This document shows, in pieces, positions 20,341-29,895 of a stretch of 64,000 nt of DNA. A program made the translations under genes and the position numbers. Position 1 is the stretch's first letter, and each line of letters opens with the position of its first letter. Origin of the DNA: CAISIP01 sp965278985 (lineage in GTDB: Bacteria; Pseudomonadota; Gammaproteobacteria; Burkholderiales; Burkholderiaceae_C); contig OZ257131.1 of assembly GCA_965278985.1 (NCBI GenBank), positions 4,030,001-4,094,000 on the forward strand, read 5' to 3'. The notes under the pieces were generated by a model. It did no database searches. It saw only the letters and a program-made list of their open reading frames with translations, and was not told the DNA's origin.

Positions 20341-21804
20341 TCAGACTGCCCCTTCCGCCAAGGCGGCATGCATGCCCTGCAGGCTCTGGGCCATGGTGGT
20401 GCCCTCGAACATGTCCTGCTGGAGGAATCGCTCCATCGGCCCATGCAGGCGGATGGCCTGGTCCAGCCCGGGGTCCGAGCCGGCGGCGTAGGCGCCGATC
20501 TGCACCAGGTCACGCCCTTTTTCGTAACGCGTGGCGATGGCGCGGAACTGGCGAGCGGTCTCGAAATGCGCCCGCGACACCACGTTGTGCATCACCCGCG
20601 AGGCGGACTGCCCCACGTCGATGGCGGGATAGTGCCCCGCCTCGGCCAATTCGCGCGACAACACGATGTGGCCGTCCAGGATGGCCCGCGCCGCATCGGC
20701 GATGGGGTCCTGCTGGTCGTCGCCTTCGGACAACACGGTGTAGAAGGCGGTGATCGAACCGACCCCGCCCAGGCCATTGCCGCTGCGCTCCACCAGTTGC
20801 GGCAGCTTGGCGAAACAGGAGGGCGGGTAACCCTTGGTGGCCGGCGGTTCGCCGATGGCCAGCGCGATCTCGCGCTGCGCCATGGCGTACCGGGTGAGCG
20901 AGTCCATGAGCAGCAGCACATGCTGCCCGCGGTCGCGGAAGTATTCGGCGATGGCCGTGGAGTAACTCGCGGCCTGCATGCGCAGCATGGGCGGCGCATC
21001 GGCCGGCGCCGCCACCACCACCGAGCGCGCGCGGCCCTCCTCGCCCAGGATGTCCTCGATGAACTCCTTCACCTCGCGACCCCGCTCGCCGATCAGGCCG
21101 ACCACGATCACGTCGGCGCTGGTGTAGCGCGCCATCATGCCCAGCAACACGCTCTTGCCCACGCCCGAGCCCGCGAACAGGCCCAGGCGCTGGCCCCGCC
21201 CGACGGTCAAAAGCGCATTGATCGCGCGCACCCCCGTGTCCAGGCACTCACGCACGGGGGCGCGGTCCATCGCATTGATGGGCTTGCGGTCCAGGGCCAG
21301 CGCCGCCACGTCCAGGATCGGTCCGCGGCGGTCCATCGGCAGGCCATGGGCGTCCACCACCCGGCCCAGCAACCCCTCGCCCAGCGGCAGGCGCAGCGCA
21401 CCGGCGTGGGCCGGCGCGTCCTCATGGTCGCGCACACCCAGGCGTGGCACGGGCACATAGGGCGAGGTCGGCACCACCGTGGCGCCGCTGGACAGTCCGT
21501 ACACGTCCCCAGCCGGCATCAGGAAGGCCCGCTGCTGCGAGAAGCCCACCACCTCGGCCAGCACCGGCTCCTGCGACGGCATGGTGACCAGGCACTGCGA
21601 GCCCACCGGCACGCGCAGGCCGCTGGCCTCCAGCACCAGGCCCGCCAGCTTGGTCAGCGTGCCCGCCACCTCCAGCGACACACCGGCCTGCACCCGGCCG
21701 CAGGCCGTGTCCAGGAAATGCTTCCAGGCCTGCACATGGGGGCCCTCACCCGCCACGGCTTCGGTGGTGCCCGGGTCGGCGGGGGTGTCCATCTCATCAG
21801 GCAT
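20341..21804 (-). CDS. fliI: Flagellum-specific ATPase FliI
   Basis: A 487-residue F1-beta-like ATPase with Walker A GLFAGSGVGKSVLLG, Walker B HVLLLMDSLTRYAMAQREI and the family block GYPPSCFAKLPQLVERSG. The N-terminal about 45 residues are variable and bind FliH. The first in-frame ATG (21804) overlaps the fliH stop by 8 bp; ATG at residue 5 is an alternative. It energises loading of export substrates at the cytoplasmic face. Confidence 0.97.
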   Translation of the reverse strand: MPDEMDTPADPGTTEAVAGEGPHVQAWKHFLDTACGRVQAGVSLEVAGTLTKLAGLVLEASGLRVPVGSQCLVTMPSQEPVLAEVVGFSQQRAFLMPAGDVYGLSSGATVVPTSPYVPVPRLGVRDHEDAPAHAGALRLPLGEGLLGRVVDAHGLPMDRRGPILDVAALALDRKPINAMDRAPVRECLDTGVRAINALLTVGRGQRLGLFAGSGVGKSVLLGMMARYTSADVIVVGLIGERGREVKEFIEDILGEEGRARSVVVAAPADAPPMLRMQAASYSTAIAEYFRDRGQHVLLLMDSLTRYAMAQREIALAIGEPPATKGYPPSCFAKLPQLVERSGNGLGGVGSITAFYTVLSEGDDQQDPIADAARAILDGHIVLSRELAEAGHYPAIDVGQSASRVMHNVVSRAHFETARQFRAIATRYEKGRDLVQIGAYAAGSDPGLDQAIRLHGPMERFLQQDMFEGTTMAQSLQGMHAALAEGAV

Positions 21805-22495
21805 CGGGCGGCTCCTCCCAGGCTTCGTCCACCCCCAGCGTGGCCACGGCCCGGCGCCAGCGCGACGCGATGCGGCCGTCCACCACCGTGCCGGCGGAGC
21901 TCACAACGCAGCCGCCGGGCGCCACGGCGGCATCGGCCACGAGGTTCAAGTCCACACCGGCGAATTCGGTGGTCAAGGCGTCCTGGAACACCTCGATGTC
22001 CAGCGGATGCAGGCGCACCGTGGCAGCCTTGGTGTCGGCCATCAGCATGCCCAGCGCCTCGCGCACCACGGGCTGCAGCACATTGGGGTTGATGGACAGT
22101 TCCTGGCGCACCACCTGGCGGGCCAGCGCCAGCGCCAGCGCCATCACGCCCTGCGACATCACCTGCTCGGCCTCGTGCAGCTGCTGGGTGGCCAGCGTGA
22201 AGATGCCTGCGAAGCGTTCCGCCGTGGCACGCGCCTCGTTCTGCACGTACTGCTCGAACTTGTGCTGCTCGTCGACGATGGCGCGTGCCTGGCCCTGGGC
22301 GAATCCCTTCGCGAAGCCTTCCGCATACCCGTCCTGGCGCATGCGCTCGTCCTGCTGCTGGTCCCGGTCGTTCAGCTCGGCGCGGGCTTTGGCTGCAGCC
22401 TGCAGGGCTTCGGTATCGACCGCGTCGAAACTCCACTGCGAAACGGCGTCGATCTCCTCGCCGGGAATGAATCGGGTCAACAGGCGCTGGGACAT
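21797..22495 (-). CDS. fliH: Flagellar export regulator FliH
   Basis: A 232-residue protein with an N-terminal region carrying the FliN-docking type segment (IDAVSQWSFDAVD), then a helix with Gly-spaced repeats (GYAEGFAKGFAQGQAR, the GxxxG pattern typical of FliH), and a C-terminal V-ATPase-E-like domain that binds FliI. It overlaps fliI by 8 bp and follows fliG by 19 bp. It negatively regulates FliI and anchors it to the C-ring. Confidence 0.95.
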   Translation of the reverse strand: MSQRLLTRFIPGEEIDAVSQWSFDAVDTEALQAAAKARAELNDRDQQQDERMRQDGYAEGFAKGFAQGQARAIVDEQHKFEQYVQNEARATAERFAGIFTLATQQLHEAEQVMSQGVMALALALARQVVRQELSINPNVLQPVVREALGMLMADTKAATVRLHPLDIEVFQDALTTEFAGVDLNLVADAAVAPGGCVVSSAGTVVDGRIASRWRRAVATLGVDEAWEEPPDA

Positions 22496-22514
22496 GGAGG
22501 GGGGCCTCTACCGG

Positions 22515-23510
22515 TCAGACCATGGCGTCGTCGCCGCCACCCGCGAGCACGATCTGGCCTTCGTCGGCCAGGCGGCGCACCGTCTTGAGGATTTCCTTCT
22601 GCTGGGCCTCGACCTCGGACAGGCGCATGGGACCGCGCGAGTCCAGGTCTTCGCGCAGCGTCTCGGCGGCACGCGAGGACATGTTGGACAGGAAAAGGTC
22701 GCGCAGCTCGGGCTGGGCGCCCTTGAGCGCGGCGATGAGCGTGTCGGAGGCCACTTCCTTGAGCACGGTCTGGATGGCCTTGTTGTCGAGCTTGATCAGA
22801 TCGTCGAACACGAACATCTTGTCCATGATCTTCTGCGCCAGGTCGGGGTCGTGGTTGCGGATCGACTCCAGGACAGTGCCTTCGATGGTGGTGCCCATGA
22901 GGTTGATGATCTCCGCCGCTGACTTGATGCCGCCCAGGGAAGACTTGCGCACGCGGTCGCCGCCGGAGAGCACCTGGAACAGCACCTCGTTGAGGTCCTT
23001 GAGTGCCGTGGGCTGGATGCCTTCCATGGTCGCCACGCGCAGCATCACCTCGTTGCGCTGGCGCTCGGTGAAGTTCTTGAGCACGTCGGAACACTGGTCG
23101 TAGTCCAGGTGCACCAGGATCGCGGCCACGATCTGCGGATGCTCGTTGCGCAGCAGCTCGGCCACGGAGACCGCGTCCATCCACTTCAGGCTCTCGATGC
23201 CCGACACGTCGCCGCCTTGCAGGATGCGGTCGATCAGCAGCGATGCCTTGTCGTCGCCCAGCGCGAGCTTGAGCACCGAGCGCACATAGTCGTTGGAATC
23301 CTGCACCAGCAGGCTCTGCGAGGCCGCCTCGGCGGTGAACTTGGCCAGCACCGCGTCCACGCGTTCGCGCGGTATCACGCGGGTTCGGGCAATGGTCTCG
23401 CCCAGCTTCTGCACTTCCTTGGGCGAGAGGTGCTTGAACACCTCCGCCGCCTCTGCCTCGCCCAGCGACATCAACAGGATCGCCGCGTCTTGTACGCCTT
23501 CGTCGGCCAT
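22515..23510 (-). CDS. fliG: Flagellar motor switch protein FliG
   Basis: A 331-residue protein of normal length. FliG blocks seen are AAILLMSLGEAEAAEVFKHL at the N-terminus, LRNEHPQIVAAILVHLD in the middle domain, and MFVFDDLIKLDNKAIQTVLK followed by LSNMSSRAAETLREDLDSRG in the C-terminal, torque-bearing domain. It connects the MS ring (FliF) to FliM and interacts with MotA. It lies 31 bp after fliF. Confidence 0.97.
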   Translation of the reverse strand: MADEGVQDAAILLMSLGEAEAAEVFKHLSPKEVQKLGETIARTRVIPRERVDAVLAKFTAEAASQSLLVQDSNDYVRSVLKLALGDDKASLLIDRILQGGDVSGIESLKWMDAVSVAELLRNEHPQIVAAILVHLDYDQCSDVLKNFTERQRNEVMLRVATMEGIQPTALKDLNEVLFQVLSGGDRVRKSSLGGIKSAAEIINLMGTTIEGTVLESIRNHDPDLAQKIMDKMFVFDDLIKLDNKAIQTVLKEVASDTLIAALKGAQPELRDLFLSNMSSRAAETLREDLDSRGPMRLSEVEAQQKEILKTVRRLADEGQIVLAGGGDDAMV

Positions 23511-23541
23511 GGTGCGTCCTTCCGAATGGGCTGCGGCGGGA

Positions 23542-25257
23542 TCAGGCCGGCGCTTCGGCGCTGCCCATCCAACCCTTCACGATGTTGGCCACCGCCGCCG
23601 GATTCTCGCGCGTAATCCTCCGGGCTTCCTCCAGGCGAAGTTGCTGCTCGTCCATGGCGATGGCCCCCACCGCCGTGCCCGGGCTGCCGTCGGCCAGCAG
23701 CGGCGGACGGTCGGGATCCTCGCCCACCACCGCATCGAGCGTGCCGTCCTCGGTCGCCGTCAGCTCGGCGGGCACCACCGGCGGCGCCGTCATGGCCTTG
23801 ACGGCCGGGCGCACGACGGCCAGCAGCACCACCAGTGCGAAGAGCACCGCCGCCACGGGCCAGGCCAGGCTGCGCGCCATGTCCAGTATCTCGGGCTGGC
23901 GCCACAACGGCAGGTCGTTGGTGGGCACCTTGTCGGAGGCGAAGGGCGCGTTCATCAGGTTCACCGAGTCACCGCGTTCCTGGTTGAAGCCGATGGTCTC
24001 GCGCACCAGGGCCGTCATCTTCTCCAGCTGCTCGGGCGTCAGGGGCGTGCTCACGGTGTTGCCGTTGGCATCGGTGGAGGTCTGGTTGTTGAGCACCACG
24101 GCGGCGCTCACGCGCTTGATCATGCCCGTGCCGCCACGCACCACGCGCACGGTCTTGTCGACTTCGTAGTTGATGATGGACTCGCGCTTGGACGAGTTCT
24201 GGGCGCCGGCCGCGCCGCTGGCGCCACCGGCCGGCGCGACGGCCTGGGGCGTGCCGTTGATCGGCGCCGAGGCCGCTGGCGGTGGCTGGTTGGACGTGGC
24301 ACCGGGAATGCCTCCGGCCGGCTGCGCGCCGCCGCCGTTGATGCTCTCCAGCGTCTGCTGGCTGCGCACGGCAGAGGCATCGGGGGTCTGGTTGGGACGG
24401 TGCGACTCCGAGGTCTGGTCGGTCTTGGAAAAGTCGATTTCGGCCGTGACCTGCGCCTTGACGTTGTTGCGGCCCACCACCGGCTCCAGGATGTCCAGGA
24501 TGCGCCGGCTGTAGGAAGACTCGATCTGCTGCGCGTACTGCAGCTGCTGCGCGTCCACGCCGCCGGCGCCACCCGCCAGGCCTTCGTCGGGCGCGGACAG
24601 CAGCTTGCCGCTGTCGTCGAGCACGCTCACGGCCGAGCGCTGCATCTCCGGCACGCTGGAGGACACCAGGTGGATGATGCCGGCGAGCTGCGCGCGGTCC
24701 AGCGTATGGCCCGGGTACAGGCTCACCAGCACGGAGGCAGACGGTTTCTGCTGCTCGCGGAAAAAGCCGTTCTGGTTGGGAAGCGCCAGGTGCACACGGG
24801 CGCTCTGCACGGAGGACAGGGCCTGGATGGAGCGGGTCAGTTCACCCTCCAGCCCGCGCTGGAAAGTCAGCCGCTCCTGGAACTGCGTCATGCCGAAGCG
24901 GTTGGACTCCATGGTCTCGAAACCGGAGATGGCGCCCTTGGGCAGGCCGAGGGACGCCAGCCGCAGGCGGGTGTCGTAGACCTTGTCGGCCGGCACCATG
25001 ATGGCGCCGCCACCCTCCGAATACTTGTAGGGAACGTTCATCTGCGCGAGCTGGGCGACGACGGCGCCGCCGTCCTTCTCGGGCAGATTGGCGTAGAGCA
25101 CTTTCCAGTCGGCCTGGCGGCCCATCACGATGGCGATGATGGCCACCGCCACCAGCAGGGCGGCCCCGATGGCCAGCCGCATGCGTTGGCCGGACGGCAG
25201 CCCGGCAAAGCGCTGGCCGAAAGTCAGGTTGGCAGGGAGGGCATCGACGGCGGACAT
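23542..25257 (-). CDS. fliF: Flagellar MS-ring protein FliF
   Basis: A 571-residue protein with two membrane helices: one near residues 28-48 (LAIGAALLVAVAIIAIVMG) and one near 435-455 (LAWPVAAVLFALVVLLAVVR). Ring-building domains between them include SARVHLALPNQNGFFREQQ and QKPSASVLVSLYPGHTL. The C-terminal tail ends LEEARRITRENPAAVANIVKGW, the FliG-binding segment. The frame also allows a start 12 codons upstream, but MSAVDALPAN at 25257 fits the family better. It is first gene of the operon through fliR, divergent from fliE across 177 bp containing a short palindrome CCAAATACTTTGG at 25367-25379. Confidence 0.96.
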   Translation of the reverse strand: MSAVDALPANLTFGQRFAGLPSGQRMRLAIGAALLVAVAIIAIVMGRQADWKVLYANLPEKDGGAVVAQLAQMNVPYKYSEGGGAIMVPADKVYDTRLRLASLGLPKGAISGFETMESNRFGMTQFQERLTFQRGLEGELTRSIQALSSVQSARVHLALPNQNGFFREQQKPSASVLVSLYPGHTLDRAQLAGIIHLVSSSVPEMQRSAVSVLDDSGKLLSAPDEGLAGGAGGVDAQQLQYAQQIESSYSRRILDILEPVVGRNNVKAQVTAEIDFSKTDQTSESHRPNQTPDASAVRSQQTLESINGGGAQPAGGIPGATSNQPPPAASAPINGTPQAVAPAGGASGAAGAQNSSKRESIINYEVDKTVRVVRGGTGMIKRVSAAVVLNNQTSTDANGNTVSTPLTPEQLEKMTALVRETIGFNQERGDSVNLMNAPFASDKVPTNDLPLWRQPEILDMARSLAWPVAAVLFALVVLLAVVRPAVKAMTAPPVVPAELTATEDGTLDAVVGEDPDRPPLLADGSPGTAVGAIAMDEQQLRLEEARRITRENPAAVANIVKGWMGSAEAPA

Positions 25258-25434
25258 TGTGTGGTTCCATGGCACCACGGCACGCCAGGGCACCGTGGAT
25301 GCGATGGATTATTCGACCCACCTTCCAGAACATTAGCCCGATAAAGCCCGCAATCACCCGCCAATTCCAAATACTTTGGCGCAGGGGCCGGCGCTAGCAT
25401 CCCCCGACGCTTTTCTACGCCCGCGGAGCACCCC

Positions 25435-25755
25435 ATGGACCTTCGACTCACATCCCCCAGCACCTACCAGGCGCCCCGCATCACGCCCGGCTTGCAGGCA
25501 CCAGGGACAGGGCGCGCCAAGGACGTCGGCGAGACCGGGTTTTCCGGCGCCATGAAGGACGCGCTGCAGTCGGTCAGCGCCGCCCAGAACGAATCGACCC
25601 GGCTGCAGCGCGAGGTGCAGATGGAGAACCCGGCGGTGAGCCTGGAGGAAACCATGGTGGCGATCCAGAAGGCCCAGATCGGCTTCCAGGCCACGCTGCA
25701 TGTGCGCAACCGGATGGTGCAGGCCTACACCGACATCATGAACATGCAGGTCTGA
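25435..25755 (+). CDS. fliE: Flagellar hook-basal body protein FliE
   Basis: A 106-residue protein, the family length. The conserved C-terminal half has SLEETMVAIQKAQIGFQATLHVRNRMVQAYTDIMNMQV-type sequence with the diagnostic RNRMVQAY before the terminus. FliE joins the MS ring to the rod and is the first exported substrate. It is monocistronic, divergent from fliF, and followed by a strong terminator. Confidence 0.96.
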   Translation: MDLRLTSPSTYQAPRITPGLQAPGTGRAKDVGETGFSGAMKDALQSVSAAQNESTRLQREVQMENPAVSLEETMVAIQKAQIGFQATLHVRNRMVQAYTDIMNMQV

Positions 25756-25805
25756 GACCGCTGGCATTCCCGGCCTGCGGCGGCTCGCCTGACGCCAGAA
25801 ACACG

Positions 25806-25829
25806 ACGGGGCCTTGTGGCCCCGTTTTT
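25806..25829 (+). terminator. Rho-independent terminator after fliE
   Basis: The stem ACGGGGCC (25806-25813) pairs with GGCCCCGT (25818-25825) around a TTGT loop and is followed by TTTT and further T-rich sequence. It separates fliE from the convergent fliD-S-T unit. Confidence 0.9.
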
Positions 25830-25844
25830 ATTTCTGTCACGTAC

Positions 25845-26165
25845 TCAGTGCAAAAACTTCGGTTTGGTATCGAACTTGCTCTCAAAATCGGCCAACCACG
25901 GTTCCGCCAAGTACCGGATCTGCGAGTCGTTCTGCAGGATGCGCTGCATGATGCGCGACTTTTCCGCGCGCTGGTGCGGATGCAGTGCCGAGCTGCGCGC
26001 CTGGTAGCGCAGCTGCTCGATCAGCACCGCGCAGGCGCCTTCCAGCCGCACGACTTCGTCCCAGTCCTGCTCCTGCGCCGCTTCCAGCATGCGCAGGCTG
26101 CTGGTTTCGATGGCACGGTAGTAATCGATCAAGCTCTGCTCCATGGTGGAATATCCGGTGTTCAT
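25845..26165 (-). CDS. fliT: Flagellar protein FliT (export chaperone)
   Basis: A 106-residue, helix-rich protein beginning MNTGYSTMEQSLIDYYRAIE, the usual FliT length and start pattern. It overlaps the fliS stop as ATGA, so the two are coupled. In enterics FliT is the FliD chaperone and, when free, an inhibitor of FlhDC; the flhDC genes lie 8 kb away. The sequence is weakly conserved, so the call leans on gene order fliD-fliS-fliT. Confidence 0.85.
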   Translation of the reverse strand: MNTGYSTMEQSLIDYYRAIETSSLRMLEAAQEQDWDEVVRLEGACAVLIEQLRYQARSSALHPHQRAEKSRIMQRILQNDSQIRYLAEPWLADFESKFDTKPKFLH

Positions 26166-26587
26166 GCTGCACGCAACTGGGGAGATTGCTGTTCGGCACC
26201 GATGGCCTTCCAGCTGGTGGAAACGGTTTCGATGAGCTTCTGCACTTCCGCCACGGCCGACTCGTCGTTGCGGGCATTGGCGTGGGTCAGCCGCAGCACG
26301 CAATAGTCGTAGAGCTCCATCAGGTTCTTGGCAAGGGCGCCGCCGTCCTGCATGTTCAAGCCCCCACGCAGGCCCTCTTCGATGATGCGCACGGCGATCC
26401 CGATCTGCTTGCCCTTGGCCGGGATGTCGCCGCGCTGCATGGCGGCACGCGCCAGGCCCAGCGCGGAATGCAGGGCATCGAAAAGCATGCGCACCAGGTC
26501 GTGCGGGTTGGCCTGCGCCACGCTGGTCTCCAGGCCGACCTGCCGGTAGGCGGCGCCAGGCTTGAATCCACCAAACTGAGCGAACAT
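26162..26587 (-). CDS. fliS: Flagellin export chaperone FliS
   Basis: A 141-residue, all-helical protein. It shows AYRQVGLETSVAQANPHDLVRMLFDAL near the start, the highly conserved FliS signature, and LAKNLMELYDYCVLRLTHAN later. FliS binds the C-terminus of flagellin in the cytosol and prevents polymerisation. It follows fliD by 62 bp. Confidence 0.95.
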   Translation of the reverse strand: MFAQFGGFKPGAAYRQVGLETSVAQANPHDLVRMLFDALHSALGLARAAMQRGDIPAKGKQIGIAVRIIEEGLRGGLNMQDGGALAKNLMELYDYCVLRLTHANARNDESAVAEVQKLIETVSTSWKAIGAEQQSPQLRAA

Positions 26588-26649
26588 GTTTCCGTCCCTT
26601 GAAGCTATGCTTTCTTATCGGCAGGCGCGGCGGGCACTCAAGGCTTTTT

Positions 26650-28071
26650 CTAGCCGGTCGACTTGTTCCACTGCGCGACCTGCTGCGTGATGTAGCTGTT
26701 CAGGGTGCTGAGGTTGGTGAGCTGCACGTCCAGCGCCGAATAGCGCCGTGTCAGCGAGGCCTCCAGCCGGGTGGCCTTGTCATTCACCTCGGCCTGTTCG
26801 TCGGTGTTGTTCTGCAAGGAGCGCTTCAGGGCATCGTCCTTGTTGCCGATCAGGCCGCCGGCAGCCAGCAGGCCGGACGTGAAGGCCTTGAACTTGACGG
26901 CGAAACCGGAGTTGTTGGGGTTGACCGGGTCGGTGGACTTGAAGAGGTTGCGCACCTCGTCGCCGTTGGCCATGGCGGCTGTGAACTTGGCGGTGTCCAC
27001 CTCCAGGTTGCCACCCAGGGCCTGGGTGATGCCCACGTCGGCCAGCCGCTTGTAGGCCGAGCCGCTGGTGGTCGATTGGAGAATGCCGCGCATGGCGTTC
27101 TGCAGGCCGACGGTGATGGAATCGCCCTGCAGCAGGCCGGCGGTCTTGGTGGCCGCGTCGTACTTGGTCTGCTCGTTGAGCACGTCGTTGAGGGCGTTGT
27201 AGGCCGTCACGAAATCGTTCACCGCCGCGGTGATCACGCTCTTGTCCGAGGTCACGGCCACGTCCACCGCCGTCGTGGTCTCCTCGGCCACGGTCAAGGT
27301 GACGCCCGAGACGACGTCCTTGAAGGTGTTGGTGGCGGAGCTGACCGCCACGTTGTTGATCTGGATCTTGGCATTGGCGGCATAGTCGATGGTCGAGCCG
27401 GTGCCGACCAGGCGCGAGAGGCCCGCATCATCCGTAGCGTTGCCGTCGGCGTCGTTGGTCACGCTCAGCTGAAAACCATTGACTTCGCCCGTGGTCTTGG
27501 AACGCAGCAGCAGGCGCTGGCCGGAGGCGTCCGTCAGCACCGTGGCCGTGACGCCGGCATTGGCGCCGTTGATCTTGCTGGCCACGTCCGTGACGGTGTC
27601 CGAGGCGCTGACCTGGATGTCCACCGCGGTGCCACCGAGGGCCGGCGTGAACGAGGCCGCCACCACGGACCACTGGCCCAGCTGCAGGCGCAGGGTGCCG
27701 GCGCCGAGCGCACCGCCGACCGGCAACAGGGCACCCGAGGCCGTGGACTGGGCCTTGGCCAGGCTGTCGACCTTCACGCTGAAGTTGTTGGCCAGGGTGC
27801 CGCCGACGGCCGTGGCCACCACGGCAGAAGGCTTGGACGAGGTGGCCTGGACCGCGTTGTAGGTGGTCAGGCTGTTGAGCTTGCCCGCGGCATCGGACAG
27901 CGTGGAGACCATCGACTTGATCTGCCCGTACAGGGAGATCTTGGTCTGCGTCGCGGCGTACTCGACCTTCAGGTTCGTAAGCGGTGCCTTCTCCAGCTCG
28001 ACCAGCTGCGAGACGATCGACTTGACGTCCAGCCCGCTGGACCCGATGCCGAGTGATGAAATCGTCGCCAT
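26650..28071 (-). CDS. fliD: Filament cap protein FliD
   Basis: A 473-residue protein. The N-terminal domain begins with MATISSLGIGSSGLDVKSIV and VSQLVELEKAPLTNLK, and the C-terminal part ends in helices (TRLEASLTRRYSALDVQLTNLSTLNSYITQQ) that form the cap D0 region. AGGAGGT precedes the start. FliD forms the distal cap for flagellin polymerisation. It lies downstream of the minus-strand flagellin on the same strand, with a hairpin in the 194-bp gap. Confidence 0.96.
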   Translation of the reverse strand: MATISSLGIGSSGLDVKSIVSQLVELEKAPLTNLKVEYAATQTKISLYGQIKSMVSTLSDAAGKLNSLTTYNAVQATSSKPSAVVATAVGGTLANNFSVKVDSLAKAQSTASGALLPVGGALGAGTLRLQLGQWSVVAASFTPALGGTAVDIQVSASDTVTDVASKINGANAGVTATVLTDASGQRLLLRSKTTGEVNGFQLSVTNDADGNATDDAGLSRLVGTGSTIDYAANAKIQINNVAVSSATNTFKDVVSGVTLTVAEETTTAVDVAVTSDKSVITAAVNDFVTAYNALNDVLNEQTKYDAATKTAGLLQGDSITVGLQNAMRGILQSTTSGSAYKRLADVGITQALGGNLEVDTAKFTAAMANGDEVRNLFKSTDPVNPNNSGFAVKFKAFTSGLLAAGGLIGNKDDALKRSLQNNTDEQAEVNDKATRLEASLTRRYSALDVQLTNLSTLNSYITQQVAQWNKSTG

Positions 28072-28184
28072 ACCCCACCTCCTCTACACATGGACCCTGT
28101 GCAATCCTGGGATTATCCGACCCCGTCACCCGTTCAATGCAGGGAATTGGCCGGTAAACCCATCCAGGTCCTGAAACGGCAAAG

Positions 28185-28207
28185 GGCGACGGTCCAGGAC
28201 CGTCGCC
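28185..28207 (-). terminator. Hairpin after the minus-strand flagellin gene
   Basis: GGCGACGGTCC (28185-28195) is followed by its exact complement at 28197-28207, a very strong stem. On the minus strand it is followed only by CTTTGCCGTTT, a poor U-run. It is probably a partial terminator or mRNA stabiliser between fliC and fliD. Confidence 0.6.
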
Positions 28208-28265
28208 ACCTTGTCACCCGGTTCAGCCGGGGAAGCGCAGCGCGCCTCCCCTGCCGACTACCACC

Positions 28266-29735
28266 TCAGCGCAGCAGGGCCAGCACGCCCTGCGGCAGCT
28301 GGTTGGCCTGCGCGACCATCGCGGTGCCGGCCTGCTGCAGGATCTGGGCACGCGACAGGTTGGCGGTTTCCATGGCGAAGTCGGCGTCGACGATGCGCGA
28401 ACGCGAGGCTGCCAGGTTTTCCGAGCTCACCTGCAGGTTGGCGATGGTCGTCTCGAAGCGCGACTGCAGGGCGCCGAGGTTGGCGCGCGCGCCGCTGATG
28501 AAGGCCAGGGCCGAGTCGACCGTCTTCAGCGCATCCGTCGCCTTGGCGAAGGTGGTCACGTCCAGTTCCGAGACCTTTTTCAGCGTCGAGCCTGACGCGG
28601 CGGCAATGAGGTTGGTCGTCGTCGGCGTGGCCGAGAAGGACTTCTCGGAATCCAGTGTGATGTAACCCACGATGGTGGCGTTTTCCGCCGTCGTATCGGC
28701 AGTCAAAGTGACGGCCGCGCCGGAGGCCGCGCTGGTGGAATCCAGCTTCTGCACCGTCACGGCGCCGGCGTTCGCCACGGCGGTGTCGGCCACGGTGATG
28801 TCGTTGCCGGTCGTGTTGGTCAACACCACCGCCGTCTTGGCATCGTTCAGGGCCGCCGTCACGCCCGTCTTGGACGACTGCTCGTTGATCGCCTGCACGG
28901 CGTTGGACAGGCCGTCGGAAGTGGCGACATCGGTCACAGAGAAGGAGATGGTCTGCGCCGTGGCGTTGTCCGATTGCAGGGTCAGGTTGTAGGCCCCCGT
29001 GCCACCGAACGCCAGGCTCACCTCGGTACGCGCCGTGGCGGACACGCCCGTGTTCGCCTTCTGGGCGTTGATCTGGTCGGCGTTGGCCTTGGCCGTGCTG
29101 TTCACCGCGACCGTGATGTTCACGCTGCCCAGCGCACCGTTGATGGCGAGCGTGCCGGCCGTGGTGCTGTTGGAGCCAAAGGCTGCCGCCACACCCGCAC
29201 CGCCAGCGGCCTGGATCTGGTTGTTGCCGTACACGTTGGTCCGCAGGTTGGCCGTGGCGGCCGTGATGGTCTGGTTGGCATTGGCGCCGACCTGGAACTG
29301 CTGCGTGCCGAAGTTGCCGTCCAGCAGGCGCGAGCCGTTGAACTCGGTGGTCTGCGAGATGCGGTCCAGTTCGGAGACCAGCTGGCCGACTTCGGCCTGC
29401 AGGGCCTGGCGGTCACCGGCGCTGTTGGAGGCGTTGGCCGACTGCACGGCCAGCTCGCGCACCCGCTGCAGGATGTCGCTGGAGGCCTTGAGCGCGCCTT
29501 CCGCCGTCTGCGCCAGCGAGATGCCGTCGTTGGCATTGCGCGCGGCCTGGTTCAGGCCATTGACCTGCGAACGCAGGCGCTCGGAAATCGCCATGCCGGC
29601 GGCATCGTCCTTGGCGCTGTTGATGCGCAGGCCGGAGGACAACCGCTGGATCGACGTCGACAGCGAATTCTGGCTCAAGCCCAGGTTGCGCTGCGCCGTG
29701 AGCGAGTTGATGTTGGTGTTGATAGTGGACGCCAT
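28266..29735 (-). CDS. fliC: Flagellin, copy 1
   Basis: A 489-residue flagellin with conserved D0/D1 ends: MASTINTNINSLTAQRNL and LSSGLRINSAKDDAAGMAI at the N-terminus, and SRIVDADFAMETANLSRAQ plus QANQLPQGVLALLR at the C-terminus. The frame extends 34 codons further upstream, but the ATG at 29735 has GGAG before it and gives the standard start. The central variable region is Ala/Thr-rich. A near-consensus sigma-28 promoter lies 134-160 bp upstream. It is paralogous to the plus-strand flagellin, most alike at the ends. Serine/threonine-rich central regions are typical O-glycosylation sites (inference). Confidence 0.97.
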   Translation of the reverse strand: MASTINTNINSLTAQRNLGLSQNSLSTSIQRLSSGLRINSAKDDAAGMAISERLRSQVNGLNQAARNANDGISLAQTAEGALKASSDILQRVRELAVQSANASNSAGDRQALQAEVGQLVSELDRISQTTEFNGSRLLDGNFGTQQFQVGANANQTITAATANLRTNVYGNNQIQAAGGAGVAAAFGSNSTTAGTLAINGALGSVNITVAVNSTAKANADQINAQKANTGVSATARTEVSLAFGGTGAYNLTLQSDNATAQTISFSVTDVATSDGLSNAVQAINEQSSKTGVTAALNDAKTAVVLTNTTGNDITVADTAVANAGAVTVQKLDSTSAASGAAVTLTADTTAENATIVGYITLDSEKSFSATPTTTNLIAAASGSTLKKVSELDVTTFAKATDALKTVDSALAFISGARANLGALQSRFETTIANLQVSSENLAASRSRIVDADFAMETANLSRAQILQQAGTAMVAQANQLPQGVLALLR

Positions 29736-29868
29736 CTGAATCTCCAGAAAAACTGACTGAACCCGGCACAGGCCGGCCCTGAACGCCAGTACGACCTGGC
29801 AGCCATGTCCGCAGCACCATGGCGCTTGCCAGACCACGGGCGCTTGTTTGTGTCACCCGTTGGAAAGG

Positions 29869-29895
29869 TTTTCGGGTGTCTGCACCAAAACTTTA
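29869..29895 (-). promoter_or_regulatory. Sigma-28 (FliA) promoter for flagellin copy 1
   Basis: On the minus strand a perfect TAAAGTTT (29888-29895) is separated by exactly 11 bases from CCCGAAAA (29869-29876). The FliA consensus is TAAAGTTT-N11-GCCGATAA, so the -35 matches 8 of 8 and the -10 matches 6 of 8. Confidence 0.85.

Noticed and set aside
25258..25434. CCCGATAA in the fliF-fliE gap as a FliA promoter
   Set aside because: No TAAAG-like -35 lies 11 bases upstream, and fliF/fliE are expected to be class II genes under FlhDC.
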